Of a stretch of DNA of 64,000 nucleotides, positions 24,753 to 37,767 are shown in pieces. The DNA is taken from the NCBI GenBank assembly GCA_021234535.1, contig CM037835.1, positions 6,262,001 through 6,326,000 of the forward strand. The letters are read 5' to 3'. Numbering within the stretch: the stretch's first letter is position 1; every line of letters starts with the position of its first letter. The notes below the pieces were generated by a model. The model was not told the origin of the DNA and made no database searches. It worked only from the letters and a program-made list of their open reading frames with translations. The translations under genes and the position numbers were made by a program. This DNA comes from Stichopus chloronotus. Its lineage: Eukaryota; Echinodermata; Holothuroidea; Aspidochirotida; Stichopodidae.

Positions 24753-25883
24753 ACACCACATATATAGTGTTACAAGCAGAGCTACTGAAGGCTGGCTTTG
24801 GTCTCAGGTTGCCAGGGCTCGACTACAACACTGATAACCAGTCATAACTAGCAGTGTGGTGCAGAGGTTGTGTGGAGAAAGATGAGTGAGGAGCAAATTA
24901 CATAATTAAGCAATCAGGATCAGCTACATTTGAACTGATGTGGAGAGAAACCTCCTAATCATATTCATGTCAGCCTAACACTATACAATTCCACCAAATC
25001 CTTTCATATTTATATTTTAATCATTCACCGCATGTATTTATCCCCCTCAGCTTAAGAATATAGCTCATATGAAATGTGTTACATTATTTTTGATCACCTG
25101 TCATAGAAGACTAGATACATTGAAAGAATTTTTTGGGCTTAACTCAGTACACTGCTTTAACTTTGGCCAGCCAATCAAATTATAGCAACATTATCGATGA
25201 TAGCGCTGGCTGCATGTACTATGAACACTAGCACAGCATGGAACACATCATTGAGCAGCCCTATGTTCCAGGCATACACCCGTCTACTGTTTGAACAACG
25301 AGATTGATATGATTGTTATCTGTAAAAGAATATTGATAATAGCTATAAAACTTACAAAACACGAACTGGAAGAGTTTCAAAGTACAGATGGTAATTTCCT
25401 ATGCTTCAAGACCAAGGTGAGCTCTATTGACTAAACACACAAAAAAAACTTCAATGACAACTTTTAAACTGACTTTATATGTGTGCATGAGTGTGAAAAC
25501 ACCAAAGTCAGTAAAAATGCTGACATTAAATTTGATTTTCTATAGGAACAACTACTCTATCACTTCTTCATTTTGAGTTCTGACAGAAAACTTTGACATT
25601 CCTTTGGCAAAGGAGCAAACCTTCCATTAGGAGAGATATGCAGCCTCCAGCAAAGTAATCTCCACTGACCACAAGTGTCCACTATTTCAGTCTGGTAAGA
25701 TACTAACTTGTAAAGAGGAGACTTTGTCAAACTTTCAAGTTGTGTTTTATCGGACATTTGCCCAAGACTGCAAACCTCAGTTCTAGCCATGAAGAAATCA
25801 ATGTCATGTTAGCACTTCTCTTTAATTAACTCTGACAAAATTTTGAAATTTTTACCACTTCATACAATCAGCCATGTACTTAC

Positions 25884-26024
25884 GTAGATGTTGTCACTGG
25901 CAAATCTCTTCTTTAGATTCTCAATGAACGCGTCTTCAGTCAAGGGATCCAAAAGGACGAAGTCACCGACTCCCACCTGGGTGTCCAAAATGGTGGTTTG
26001 TGTGGGGCCATTTTGGATAAGCAT
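25884..26024 (-). CDS. Class-I myosin (MYO1B/MYO1A-like), start-codon exon 2
   Basis: The exon spans 26078-25884: acceptor TATCTGAATTTCAG, donor GTAAGT at 25883-25878. The first methionine in the reading frame is at 26024 and gives 47 codons. MLIQNGPTQTTILDTQ is followed by GVGDFVLLDPLTEDAFIENL and KKRFASDNIY. GVGD.VLL.PL.E..FI.NLKKRF...IY is the N-terminal signature of vertebrate MYO1B and relatives, just before the motor's TYIG segment supplied by the next exon (3483-3598). The exon is open for 18 codons upstream of the ATG. If the first exon proposed at 34301 is used, an in-frame stop lies there, so 26024 would be the first usable start. The predicted protein is a single-headed motor acting at membranes and cortical actin. 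Assignment to class I is very secure; MYO1B versus MYO1A is not. Confidence 0.93.
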
Positions 26025-27179
26025 TTCTGCTCTAGGATCTGAGAACAAATGGCTGCGTCTTTTCTGCAAGGTGCCTGCCTGAAATTCAGATAGCAGAGAA
26101 GACAAGTGTGTAGAAGAGAGCCCAACAAACAAAAAAGGCATTTCTTTTACCAAACCATCGAAATATTCACCACTTCCTGATAGCGTGCACTGGATGTTAT
26201 TTTTCATTAAATGATGTGCAGGCATCTGATACATAGACTGTGTACCGTGATACATCCAAACAACATGAATTAAGCGACACATCTCACCATGGAGCTACCA
26301 CACTGAGTGTCCATAATCTCACTGACCAGCAAATAAAATTACCGACAAACCCATCATGCGATTTATTACTTGTAAGTAAAATACAGGGTAAATCTTCCGT
26401 AGATTTGAAAGATAAATCTCTCCCACACTGCCCTCCACTTCAGTAGCTTCGTGTATTCCGAAATTCAATTGTTAGAATGTAACTTACTTTTGCCAGAGTG
26501 AAAAATTACAGCACTCCATGCAACACGATCACAATATACGGACTGTGATGAACTTTCAGTGAGCCTTAAACATCTTTCCAAAGTTTCACATGAGTTGCAA
26601 ATCTCATCCCTATCGTTTTGAACCATTCTCCCTAAGTACGATGAGGTGTATACTTCATCAGTGATTCAGATCGCTCATTGTGCCAAGTGCTGAATATTCA
26701 AGTTACTTAATGATATAGTACTGCGATTCATAGCTTGAGTGTCGAACAGCACAAATATCTGCATGTCCGTACACATGTGCCTAGATATCGAGAGTGCGTC
26801 AAAGTATTCCCAGAAAATGCGTGCGCATCTGAGTATTCCTCATATCTGCACACCCCGTCACTGTAGATCCTTTGAGTACGGTGAATAGCGCATTTGCGTG
26901 GCTCAATATTAACTTCACAGTGTGTAAACATCTTCAGTTCTTGATCAATTCTGCTGTAGATCTATATATGTTTACGTTGTGAACAAATACTGAGTGAAGG
27001 TATTATCAACGCACAGGAAACGACATTGTTACCAGATGTAAACATTCAGCCCAGATCTGGTTGTACAGATTGAGATACCATGTCACATTCATGGAAAACA
27101 AATGTATAAATGTTATGCTGACACCATGTACTACCACCACCTAACACTGTATTATGCTTTACAGTAATCACAATCTTGG

Positions 27180-27895
27180 CCCTTGACCTTTGACATCATC
27201 AGTCAGGCGGACACTACATCTCACATCCAGATACCTACCCACCAAGTTTAAAGTTGACCCAACTTATCGTCTAGGAAATTGTGACAAACTGTGGGGAAGC
27301 ATTTTTGCTGTTTTGATCTTTAACCATGTGACCTTTGACCTTGTGACATCATCAATATTTTGAAAAGATTTCCTTTTATCGTCTTCTTTCCATACATGGT
27401 AGTTATATACCTCTAGGATATACACACATTGATATAATGCTTAAAATGCGTTTTTCGTTTTCATGACCTGTGGCCGTTGACCTATGACGTCCCTCGCTGG
27501 ACGGACACTATATGACATACCCCAGCACCTACCCACCAAGATTGAAGTTTATCTGACTTACCATCTAGTAGACGATCATGACACACTTTCTAGAGCATTT
27601 TTGCCAATTTGACCTTCAATCATGTGACCTTTGACCTGGTGACATCATCAATATTTTTGAAAAATTTCTTGTATTGTCTTCTTTCCATATGTGGTAGTTT
27701 TATAACTCTAGGATACACACATATTGAGATAATGCAAAAATGTGTTTTCTGTTTACATGACCTGTGACCTTTGACCTATGACATCATTAGTCAGGCAGAC
27801 TCTACACCTCACCTCTGGGCACCTACCCACCAAGTTTGAGGTTCACGCGACTTACCATCTACGAGGAGATGGTGACACAAGTTCGGTTGTACACA
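27180..27895 (+). repeat. 294-bp tandem repeat carrying AGGTCA-type half-sites
   Basis: Two full units and part of a third. The landmark TGACATCATCAGTCAGG and its variants start at 27191, 27485 and 27779, exactly 294 bp apart. Shared blocks include CACCTACCCACCAAG, CTTACCATCTA, TGACCTTTGACC and CTTCTTTCCATA. Units are diverged by many substitutions, so the expansion is not recent. Each carries TGACCTTTGACCT (at 27329, 27625 and 27765), the reverse complement of two AGGTCA hexamers one base apart. The array grades into CA-rich sequence near 27890-27910. Confidence 0.8.
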
Positions 27896-30800
27896 CATAC
27901 TCAAACACACACATTTGGACCTCCCTAGCCCCTGTGGGTAATCTCTATCCATGTCATCTGTATATCACGAGGTACCCCCACATAAGATCTTCTGTTTGTC
28001 TCACCAAGTTTCCTTTGAATATGACAAGGTCAAGGATATAAGGTGGGCTACCATTTAAGTGTCATTTTTCACGACTTAAACCCCTCAAGTAAGTACTAAA
28101 TCTCCTCCTTGTATACTAGATATAGGTATGAGATAATAACGTAATTGTTTCAGATCATTTTTTGCAGATAACTATCAGATTGTTTTTGTTGTTGTCACTT
28201 TGATCAGCTACAAGGGTAATAGTACTACAAAGCCTGATTAAGCTTTAGAGCTTGATAGAGCTAAAATTTCAAAGTTTCCGCACTTCACACATCCAGACTT
28301 TAGCATGGAAAGAGGAAGTGGGTTGCACTTCCATAAAATGTACAGACAGGTTTCAGTATATTTATCAAGTACTCAATGTTTTTCATTTTTTGGTTTTCTG
28401 CATTCAGATTTTATCTGAACATGACAAGTAATATTCAAACTTGGTGAAAATTTGGTGAGTCATATGCAGCAAGGCTACTCATTGAACCAAATCCTCCTCA
28501 ACAAGCAAAGTATCTGTGGCCAATAGCAAAAACTATTCAGGACGAAATCCTTTTTACATATCATTAGCTCACCCATTGTTCCTCATTTATTTGTGCTAAC
28601 AACTACATCTTTTCTAAATCTTTACAATCTTTTCTCTGATGCAATTGACAAGTTAGCTGGTTACTGCAATTATAGCAATAAATGTTAAACAAAACAATGT
28701 CACGAATATTCAACACAAGCTCAGCTTTAGGGAAAGTCAAATGATTGCGACTGTACAATCAACACACAGCCACCAAAGTTCCACATACTGCAATGTATAG
28801 TTTTTTTTTTTCAAGCTTTATATGTTTGGCAGATGCACAGTGTTGGTGTTCATTTACAGTAGCTCACCTGTTGGATTCACACGAAAATTAACTTTCTCCC
28901 CAGTCCCCACTATCCACACAATCTAATGTGGTTCACCAACTATAACTTGTCACATTAAATCAATAGAGCCAAATACAGATGTGCATGTCTGCACATGCAA
29001 TAATGATATTGCAGTGGTCCACAAATACTTTCCTGGCCCTCTGGTCTACACATCAATTTGGAACCACGGATTGAGACTGCTCCAGCAAGTTCCAATGTAT
29101 TTTCTAGAAGGTTTCATCCAATAATAAGGTATTTGCAAGAAAATTCAAAGGATTATACTAAATTAACAACAGTGACAACTACAAGGTGATGCAGACATGA
29201 ATGTATGGAAGGAATATGAGCAGATTGGACACTTCTATCATGTTTTCAATCACAAGATTAAATTAAGCCAGCTGCTGCTAGTGTACTACAACCCCTTCAG
29301 AGGCACCTTTACGATGAAAGATCAAATTTTAGCAGAAAATGAAGGATAAGATGGTGAACGTACCATTATTACTCCAACTTTCCACGCCTCAGTAGATATT
29401 TTTTTCAGTAAATTGGTCCAGGTATTATGCCATCAAGACACATTAAATAAAGAGAATATTTGAATACCTATACATATAATTCTCTATGGTAGCACTGTAG
29501 TTTGTGTAATTAAGAACCCTACCAGAGCAAACTCCTCAGCTTTAGTGGATAAAGCAAATTGCTTGATCGAACCAAAGTCCAAAGATATATTTGATAGGGA
29601 TCACAGGAGGTGGAACGTACCAACTCACAGGGAGGATGTTCACACTGCTAAGGCACAGACAATCAAAACATACGTGACTGGAAATTCTGTATACTACTAT
29701 TATATCAATGCACAAAAGTAAATCTTGAACAAAGAAAAAGGGAAAAAAAAGACAGGAACAAATGACTGTGATTTTATGCAATTCAGTCAGCAAAAGGCTC
29801 ATAATTTGAAATGAAAATAATAGTAAAGTAACATATGGCAAAACACTGTCAGAAATTATCCCCACAAGCTTTTGGAAGAGGCTAACAGCTTACAATACAG
29901 AAAGACTTTCAACATTCCACTGATCTCAGTATTTATAAACAAAGATTTCTCCTGTGTAGATGATCTTTGCACTTCTTCAAATAGATCAAATTTGAAAGCT
30001 TTCTCACCTACATAAATCATTTTCAGAATATTATGTTCTTTACAATAAAGATTAAAGTTTCTATCCACCTGTTTTACTGTGTCATCATACATTTCTTCAT
30101 ATAGCTACACATTTTTGTGTGAGATGTCTTTCTGTTTGTGTAATTTTCACTGTCAATTTTGTGCATGCTCAATGCTACCTATGAGGAAATGTCTGAGATG
30201 TTAACATGTAGGCATTTAAGGGTGCACATTCTATAAGCTATATATCCCTTGCAGCTTTATTTTCTCCACATTCATGGCTAACAGTATACTTGTGAACTCT
30301 TTCATTTTGACAATACTGTACCCATGCCACCATGTCCCCCATTATAAATGCCAAGGATGCTGATATATATATTTTTTTTTAAATAAACAACGTTCAAAGC
30401 GGATTTTTTTAATTTTTTTTTAAATTTATCACTTTCAAATTTTATATTCCCCTTCAAATTGTCTCCAAACCTTCCACAAACATGCACAGCCACATATTAC
30501 AGTATCTGCAAGCAGTCAAAGTGCAGTATTTATTTGAAATTCTAATTTATAGTCTGTGCTCATTTCAGAGCAGGACTATGTATACTTTCAATAACAACAA
30601 AGGCCCCAATGGTTGACATCACTCCCATTGTTGAATTGAGGTCCTATTTGTAAACAGGCAGCTTCATATCCATTAATACCTTGGTCTATGAATGCACAGG
30701 AAAAGCATTCAAAGCAGAACTTTGTCCATCCAGCTACTGTTAATTGGGACTATGGTTTTCTATCTCTGTTACTTCTGCACTTTACTCCATTAACTTTTGT

Positions 30801-31330
30801 TAACCTCATGGACAGTTTGATGACACAGTGATAAGTGTTGATTGCTCAAGTTCACCAATTATGTTCACTTTCACAGGTAGCCCAGCCAGGGTCTTGTTGA
30901 CATCAGTATCACATTCTGAGTTTAAGTAGTTCCCCTTGAAAACACTTGAACTACATCGGGCTGAAAACACACTATTTGGCATCATTACCAAACACTGCCA
31001 TCCAAAACACTTTCACTGCCATGGTTTTAACAATTTTTATGATAACTTGAACAACAGCTGATACTATTTCATTTTTACAATCAATATTACAAGAGAGTAT
31101 TTGGGCCTCATTACTAGGATTTCTACAAGGACATCTTCGGGCGGGTCCTACCTTGGCCTTACATGTCATTCATCAATGAGATTTTCATTTTGAATGATAA
31201 TCACTTTACCTTCAGTTTTAAATCGTGAAGAGATCATACGATACCCAGAAGAAAGTCATATTAAATTTCTGTCCATCTGTAAACTGAATTTTGTAAAGTA
31301 CTTAATGATTTTCATTTGCAATCAAGTATG

Positions 31331-31375
31331 CACATGAATTTGGTGACCTCACACATGAATTTGGTGACCTCACAC
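31331..31375 (+). repeat. 21-bp perfect tandem duplication
   Basis: CACATGAATTTGGTGACCTCA occurs twice in a row, followed by CACC. Short slippage-type duplication. Confidence 0.85.
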
Positions 31376-34300
31376 CTGGAGTGCTAAAAATTAGTTGAGG
31401 AGTTTTGTAAGGGGTCCTTACAGACATGTGTCAAAACCATTTAAAGAGTATAACTGTGTAAGAGTAGTTGATAACAATGATTAAATTTACATAAAAGGAA
31501 CCTTCTTTGGTTGAAATGCACAAATTTTGAAAATCCAATTAAATCTGTGATTTAAAAAAAAAAATTATGTGTTTAATCAAGCAACCATGATACACGCACA
31601 ATCTCCCCTAACTTCTCTGCTTGCAATATTTCATAATATTATTAAAGAGTTCACTGCATGTGTGTACGAACAACTATTTGTCGTCTTCGATAACAGCTGA
31701 CAACTGGATCCAAACTTTTCTGGTATTAAGCTGTTTGCAAGTTCCAGGTTGCTTCAATTCCAGCATATGTACATTTTATAGCAGATGCACACATGAGACA
31801 TATGTGATTAGTTACCCCATGAAGCATTCCAGCTGCATGCCCGGTGGCATCGCTGGATATTTAGAAATGCATGATGGGCACGTAGCCCACGTAGATACTT
31901 TATAAACAGAAATGATTTGAAAAACAAAGTCACTTGCAAAGGTATGAAAGGTTCATCTTCATTGACGGCAATATGGACAAAACACTGCATCTCCACATCA
32001 CTCCTAGAGCATCATTCTTCATCACTGTGTCATCTAAGCCTGGAAGTAAGTGCCATTTGACAATGAAATAGAGTATGATCCTACAGTATCACAACTGGTT
32101 GCTGATTTGAATCATTTTTTTTTTAACTGTGCCACAAAGGTAATGCAACTTTAGAAATGCTAATTGATATTGTTCACTATAGGCATTTTCTTTTCTCCAA
32201 ATTCCTCTTGCAGAATAAAAATTGCTCAACAGCAGTTGGCAACATTATCACCTTCAAACATGCAGAAAAGGAGACATTAACCTTTGACACACTTCTCAAA
32301 ACATAAAGCTGCAAAAACTACAAAGGTCAACAGTGAAAAAATTTGTTTTTCAAATTTCCATGAAAATTCCATACTTTAAAATGATCCTCTGCTTATAGAG
32401 ATAATCTAAGGTTACAGGACCCTGTTTCATATTCCTACAGCATAAGTTCTATATTTCAAGCAGTGTGACCTTCACACTGTCCAAACAACAGGAAGTCATT
32501 GACAGTAAAATGGTCATCCAGCCCATTATGTGCGGAAGGAAACAAAACAGTTGGGTGTAGACACTGAGTTTGACAGCACTTTTTGTTATTATGGTCGACT
32601 TACATGTCAACCCACAAAGAAAACAATTTGCTAAACCATTGCCAGGAATCAACTGTTTTAGTAAAATTACTGACTGTGACTCTCATAAACATTAATATTC
32701 ATGCATTCTTGTTTACATCACATGCAGCTGCAGGGCTTCCAGATTGCTGTCTGAGCAATATGTACTCAAAGCATACCTGCAGTTATCAGCATGTTCACTA
32801 GAAGAGAGACAACATTGACATATCCCATTTAAACGGAATCAACACTTTATTTCTTGTAAGTCAATTGGCTATAGTCTTTGGAAAAATATATCATTCAAAT
32901 CCTTTACTTCGAACCTTTGCGTTTGCCAACTATTTATCAAAAAGTCTGAAATCTTCTAATATTTGGGATTAATTTAAAAAAATAAAGCTGAAGTCTTGCA
33001 AATTGTGGAGTACTTGTGTACATTTTCAGATACAGTATGAACACCTCTTGCAGCTAGACAACAGGTACGTGACAGTCAATCACTATCTCATGTTGTCTGG
33101 CCTTCCTCACCCTAACCACGTGCCATCATAACATTTGAATGATACTTAGAAATTACAGCATGCATATAATTCGAAGGTATTAAGAGGCTCATTGACTTGA
33201 TTCTGTTTATTTTGTGATGTGTTTGAAGGAAACCATTGCATGCCAATTCCTATGATTAGCCTCACTAGTCACTACTCACTAGTCATGTATAGATTCCTAT
33301 AGTTATTGAAAATATGAGAAATTGCAGGGTGTTTTTTTTTAACAAAGGTTACCTATGCTAACCTAAGCATGTCATGCACAGCTGCTTTTGATTCTGAATT
33401 AGACTAGGTCACCCTATTTTATGTTTTTGCTTCAGTTGTGTGTCAGATCTCAGAATCTCTTAGTTTGACCATTTAATACCAACATATGAGTAAGGCAATT
33501 CAACAGGAAGGGCAAAATATCATGAATCTTGGGCACTGACTCAATGAGCCACTTAAGTTAAAGTTAAGGGGAAGTTACAGTACGTGTCAAATTATCTGTA
33601 GGCAGTGCCTAAGTGTAGGTAGGCTTAATCTCACCCAGTCACAGCCTAGACCATGGGCAGATGGTCCTCCCTACATAATTAGTGGGCACTTTATTAAACA
33701 AACCAAAGTCATCTTTGTTCAAAATAACACGAATGAAAACTATTTAGCCTAACGTTACCCTGTCACTTTCATGCCGTCTAGGACAAGGTTCTAATCCCCA
33801 TAGTCCCACAACCCTTGCTACAGTAAGTACAAAGTAATAAACAACGTAACTTACTTGAGGAATTGCTATTCAACATATTCTTAACTTCACAGCCATACCT
33901 ATTTAACCAGGATTAAATCTGTTCTTTCTTTTTTTGTCTTAGAATACATCACTTCTAGCTTAGCCTAGGTCTGTTGTAAGTCGTCATAAGGCTCACATGG
34001 ATTTGGAATATTTTACTTGGCGACCCTAACAAGCGAACCCAGCCACCGTAAATTAATGTTGACAATTTCACTCTGCACAACGTGTGATGTGACTCACACA
34101 TTTAACAACCAAATTCATTCATAAGTCGCCTCCTTAGCTTAGCACGTAACGTTGACTGACGATGCACGAAGATGAGATGGAGAGCACGAGGCCTAACTCC
34201 ACAGTTTGTTTCTCATGGATTCACGAAACAAACAGAAGAAAAAGTCAAAAAGAAGTCAGAGCTTACAAAAAGATTAGTTAATTCAATGTTTTATACTCAC

Positions 34301-34460
34301 GACTTGTTTCGCAGTTATCAAGAATCGCCAAGCACGTTTAATTTTCTGTTTCTGGTTAGCCGTGCCTGAGCTAAGGTATCGCTTCAAGCTCTATTGTGGT
34401 TGATTGAGCTGAGGTACATGTGCATTGGATCATGACAGCATGGCAGACGACGTTTTCGTA
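34301..34460 (-). promoter_or_regulatory. Possible myosin first exon and promoter region
   Basis: A strong donor, GTGAGTAT (34300-34293), is preceded on the minus strand by stop-containing, slightly CpG-richer sequence. Joined to the exon at 26078, the frame leading into the myosin ATG is open back to a TAG at about 34393 with no earlier in-frame ATG. That fits a 5'-untranslated first exon. The start site would lie near or above 34.4 kb. A plus-strand frame with a good start context (34440) begins at the same place, so the promoter could be divergent. No TATA box or initiator is clear. This is inference from splice signals and frame only. Confidence 0.35.
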
Positions 34461-34658
34461 GGCTTAAAGTTTTTTGACAAACGATGTGTACGCAGGATGA
34501 CTCATGCCACGGTAGCCTTTACAGATCATTCGTTTTTATTCAGGGAAGAAATTGCACAAAATGAAATCGTTGTTTTAAAAAATTTGATTTCATTTATTTT
34601 ATTGGTTGAAATTTATATGTTATCGCAACATCAAAAAACATATGTATATAGACATTAG
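34440..34658 (+). CDS. Small ORF with strong start context, unrecognised
   Basis: The ATG is embedded in AGCATGGCA (A at -3, G at +4) and opens a 72-codon frame. It begins MADDVFVGLKFFDKRCVRRM, continues THATVAFTDHSFLFREE, and ends in an AT-rich hydrophobic stretch. The first 40 or so residues look coding, the tail less so; it may be the first exon of a plus-strand gene whose donor I cannot fix (GTAGCC near 34510 is weak). No domain is recognised. An overlapping frame at 34172-34369, also with ATG, is antisense to the proposed myosin first exon. Either could be chance. Confidence 0.25.
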   Translation: MADDVFVGLKFFDKRCVRRMTHATVAFTDHSFLFREEIAQNEIVVLKNLISFILLVEIYMLSQHQKTYVYRH

Positions 34659-37600
34659 AGGTAATTAGATTCATAATAATGCAGTTGAGAAGGGAAGTGC
34701 TCTAAAAAGATGAATCTTCACAAAGTGGCCCAGAAATACTCCCTGAGCAGGAAAGGAAATTAACTAGAAAAAAAAAGACTGTAAGCAAATATGAAAGAAA
34801 TGAGATACGTATGTATGGAAAATATTCCAAACCTTACAAAATAAATATATTTAGACTTAATAGTCCATTACAGTGTGCTGAATTGTACTTTTCTTAAAAT
34901 TAAAGGGGAGACTGCAAACATTGAATATCGAGGAAGGGGGGGGGGGGTGGCTCGTGTTCTTAAACTCAGTCACCAAACTTTAGTTGTATGAGAAGGATAA
35001 TGGTGGATGTCACTAGCATTTCTGGTAATATTGGCATGGATTGTGTTATTGGTGTAAAAAAAAATCTGTAAACGAGTAAATGAGTCAAAGTTTTATGAGT
35101 AAAACACGCAGATCCTTACATTTAAAAAAAATATTTACCATACGAAACAGGGAACTGGTGTTGTCACGTGGGACAGCAAGCACAATATGACGAATAACTC
35201 GTTTTTGCAAAATAAAAGGCCTATTAAGGTTTGCAAAGTGTTCGTCCCAGACCAGATGATAAAACAATATGAGAGGATGGGAACAATTAAGCTTTGATAA
35301 AGTGTTTTAAGCATAGTCTAAGGAAGAATACATTTAAAAATGGCAAAACTTGTTAATCACTTGCAATGATCCACACTTAATGTAAGAAAACAAACAAAAA
35401 ACAAAACAACACAACACAACACAAGCAGTAGTATGCATGAAAATATGCAGAAAGGCATCAACATTAATCAGAGAGTGATTTATAATGTTGGAAATGTTAT
35501 AGAATGTTTAGTTTCCTTGATTATTCCTGACACGTGCTTCTCAAGACACCACCTTCATTGCATTGAAGTTCCAGAAAACGTAGGACCGGGACAAGTGAAT
35601 TAGGCTGTATTTAAACTTAATTTTGTTTCTGAGAAAAGATCCAAAGATGGTTATGAATTTTAGAAGGCATTCTGTGCGCTGAATTTCGGGCAAGGAAGTA
35701 CACAGGGCCACAATTATGCTCAATTATTGAAGGAATGTTTATCCAAGTGACACAGTGAGGGTTCTTAACTGAAAGAGTATATTTTCACATGCATGCATTT
35801 CCAAATCCGCAGTGTAATATATTGTTCATGACTCAAGAAATTAACGTTTAAAGAGTATACAGCTCTGATCAAAACTCTCTGTTGTCTGGGTCAAGGTTAC
35901 AAAATGTTATGTAAATGTTATTGTTTATTTTAAAAATCCAAGTCTTTTTTCAACAACAAAGAGAGAAATATTTCCCATGAAATTTCAATCTCGAGTTTAT
36001 CTATGTCTTTAAACAACCGAGACGCCTTTCAGTGGGTCACGGCGTCCTGATCCACCTACAGATAGAGTAAGGTACTCTACCTATAGCCAGATTTACCATT
36101 ATAGCACTTAGGTCCTAATTGTCGCCGTCAAATACTAATGCATGGGCTGAAGGACTTCCGGCGATTTCATGAAACTGAGAATAACCCTCTAGTAGCTACA
36201 TGAAGTAGGAAAAGATCGTACTGTTACCTCCAAAGCCACCTCCAAATCATGCCGAATTTCATTAAAGATGACTCACTTTTGTGACTTCTTTACGTATTTT
36301 TTTCCCTGAAATTTGACTAATTATATTTATTTTCTTCTTTAAGTGTCTTGTTTTCTTTTACTATGTTGATAGGCCTATGAGATTAATTACAGCTTAAAGA
36401 GATTAATGACGAGAGATTAATTTTGAGATTCATTATGGCATGATATCAATTACGGCCTAAGAGTCTCGTAAATAAAATAATTAAAGACCAATCAAAATCA
36501 TCATTCGCTTTTATTAGATCTTAGAAATGAGTAAAACCTCCCCTAAGCTGACTTGCGAGAAGTTGTTATGGAAGTGATACTTGTGGATGGCGCAATGGCA
36601 TAACGTATTGCAACTAATTTTTTTACAATTAGTTCTCTTGATAAGGTATTGATACGGGTGTCATGTACACGGGATGTTCGGTCGCAATTCTGAACATATT
36701 CTTTTGATAATATCAGCATTCACTTCAATTCATTACTTTATCATTTGTTTTTATCACTTAGCATACGCTGTTTGACCGTTGATTAGGATCTTGTAAAGCA
36801 GCGCGCTTTATACCAAGAAGGTTTATTAACCTCCCATAAAAACGGAAGAAAGGGACATCAGTGAGTATCTATGTGAGTAGGTATCCTAAAGTATTATATT
36901 GTTCATCTCTGTGTACGGCTCTGCGGTATTGCAGAGCCATATATACAGGTGACTCTATGAAACAGATTGCAAAGTCAATCTTTATTTATGGCTTTGCAAT
37001 ACCACGGAGTCATAAACCTTCGGGGTATTGTAGAGATCATTTATAAAGTATTGCAGAACCTACGTCTCTTGGGTATTGCAGAGTATCCTCTGCCTCTAGA
37101 AACGAACCATAGGGTTCCCGAAGGATAATTCATTAGGGCGCCCTCGACTTTGCCCGTTTACTAATACGGTACATCTAGGAAAGAAGTGCACATCTTTCTC
37201 GTAACAGCGCCATCGGATAGTTATCAGCCCAAGAACAAGGAAGGCTCTCGAATTATTTTCAGTTCGAAAGAAATTTGCCTACGGATAAAAACTACCTGTT
37301 TACGAACTTGCCTACGGTTTCGGTGATCTAGTTAATGCATGTATAATCCATATCTCCACAACGTACCCTGATGACTCACCTTGAAAATACTCTAGTGTTA
37401 ACTCTTGTGAGGAGTGCGGAGGCCTCAACCTTCTAAAAATAAGATCTCTAAAATGTTTTCTTTAAGTGTTCAAAAGTTAATAGTTACCAAACGGATGCGT
37501 TCCCCAACTCTGACGGTTTCACATGCAGTGAGTCTAACGGTTTCGCCCATCGTCACACAGTGAAATGTAATATCTACTGCCAAAAATTAGCGATGCAATG

Positions 37601-37767
37601 CAAAATGTTCGTTTGCAAGAGCAATGCTTTCCATCGCTGGTTTTAAGAGTTATCGAAACGCAGATGTATCTCCAGAAAAGTGGCTACTTTACCAAAAAGA
37701 TTTTCTATTGTCTTCACGACAAGGGCATTAAGGTTGAGTTCGGGAAAAAAAAAAGAGGGTTAGGAGG
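34659..37767. other. Gene-free stretch with one inverted repeat
   Basis: AT-rich DNA with a 12-base G run near 34935, an ACAAC microsatellite-like patch near 35405-35425 and the inverted repeat GGTATTGCAGAGCCAT (36925-36940) / ATGGCTTTGCAATACC (36988-37003), 15 of 16 paired with a 47-base loop. Related TATTGCAGA motifs recur to 37080. From 36.5 kb the sequence has more CpG. I see no supportable exon or RNA gene. Confidence 0.5.

Larger units (their letters stand above)
3599..25883 (-). other. Myosin intron 2, 22.3 kb
   Basis: Interval between the two certain myosin exons. The left exon boundary is a CAG acceptor, the right a GTAAGT donor, and phase is 0 on both sides. It is packed with repeats listed separately: a minisatellite, inverted-repeat elements, 145-bp repeats, DIRS remains and foldback arms. 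The stretches 4671-6738, 9594-10602, 12201-13201, 14862-16029, 16161-18929, 19931-23439 and 23561-25883 are AT-rich and hold nothing further that I can support, beyond short poly-A/T runs, a 15-bp double repeat near 20135-20165 and a C-poor tract near 10-10.5 kb. Confidence 0.8.
26079..34300 (-). other. Probable myosin intron 1, repeat-bearing
   Basis: Upstream of the myosin start exon. It holds a CpG-richer patch at 26.7-26.95 kb, the 294-bp repeat at 27.2-27.9 kb and a 21-bp duplication at 31331-31375. The stretches 28061-31330 and 31376-34300 are AT-rich with poly-A/T runs and show no exon I can support. The 78-codon minus frame at 29856-30092 and the 65-codon frame at 30972-31169 have no recognisable domain and are not annotated as genes. 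Calling this an intron depends on the proposed first exon. Confidence 0.4.

Noticed and set aside
25560..25790. 76-codon minus-strand ORF just downstream of the myosin start exon
   Set aside because: It lies within intron 2, does not resemble the motor domain, and the true continuation (TYIG...) is at 3598.
26240..26446. 68-codon plus-strand ORF with a GTAAGT near its end
   Set aside because: Antisense to the region upstream of the myosin exon; no acceptor, no domain.
29856..30092. 78-codon minus-strand ORF as a possible retrogene
   Set aside because: No recognisable domain, no poly-A tail or target duplication seen.
30972..31169. 65-codon minus-strand ORF with Cys/Arg cluster
   Set aside because: The cluster RRCPCRNP is too short to assign, and splice sites around it are weak.
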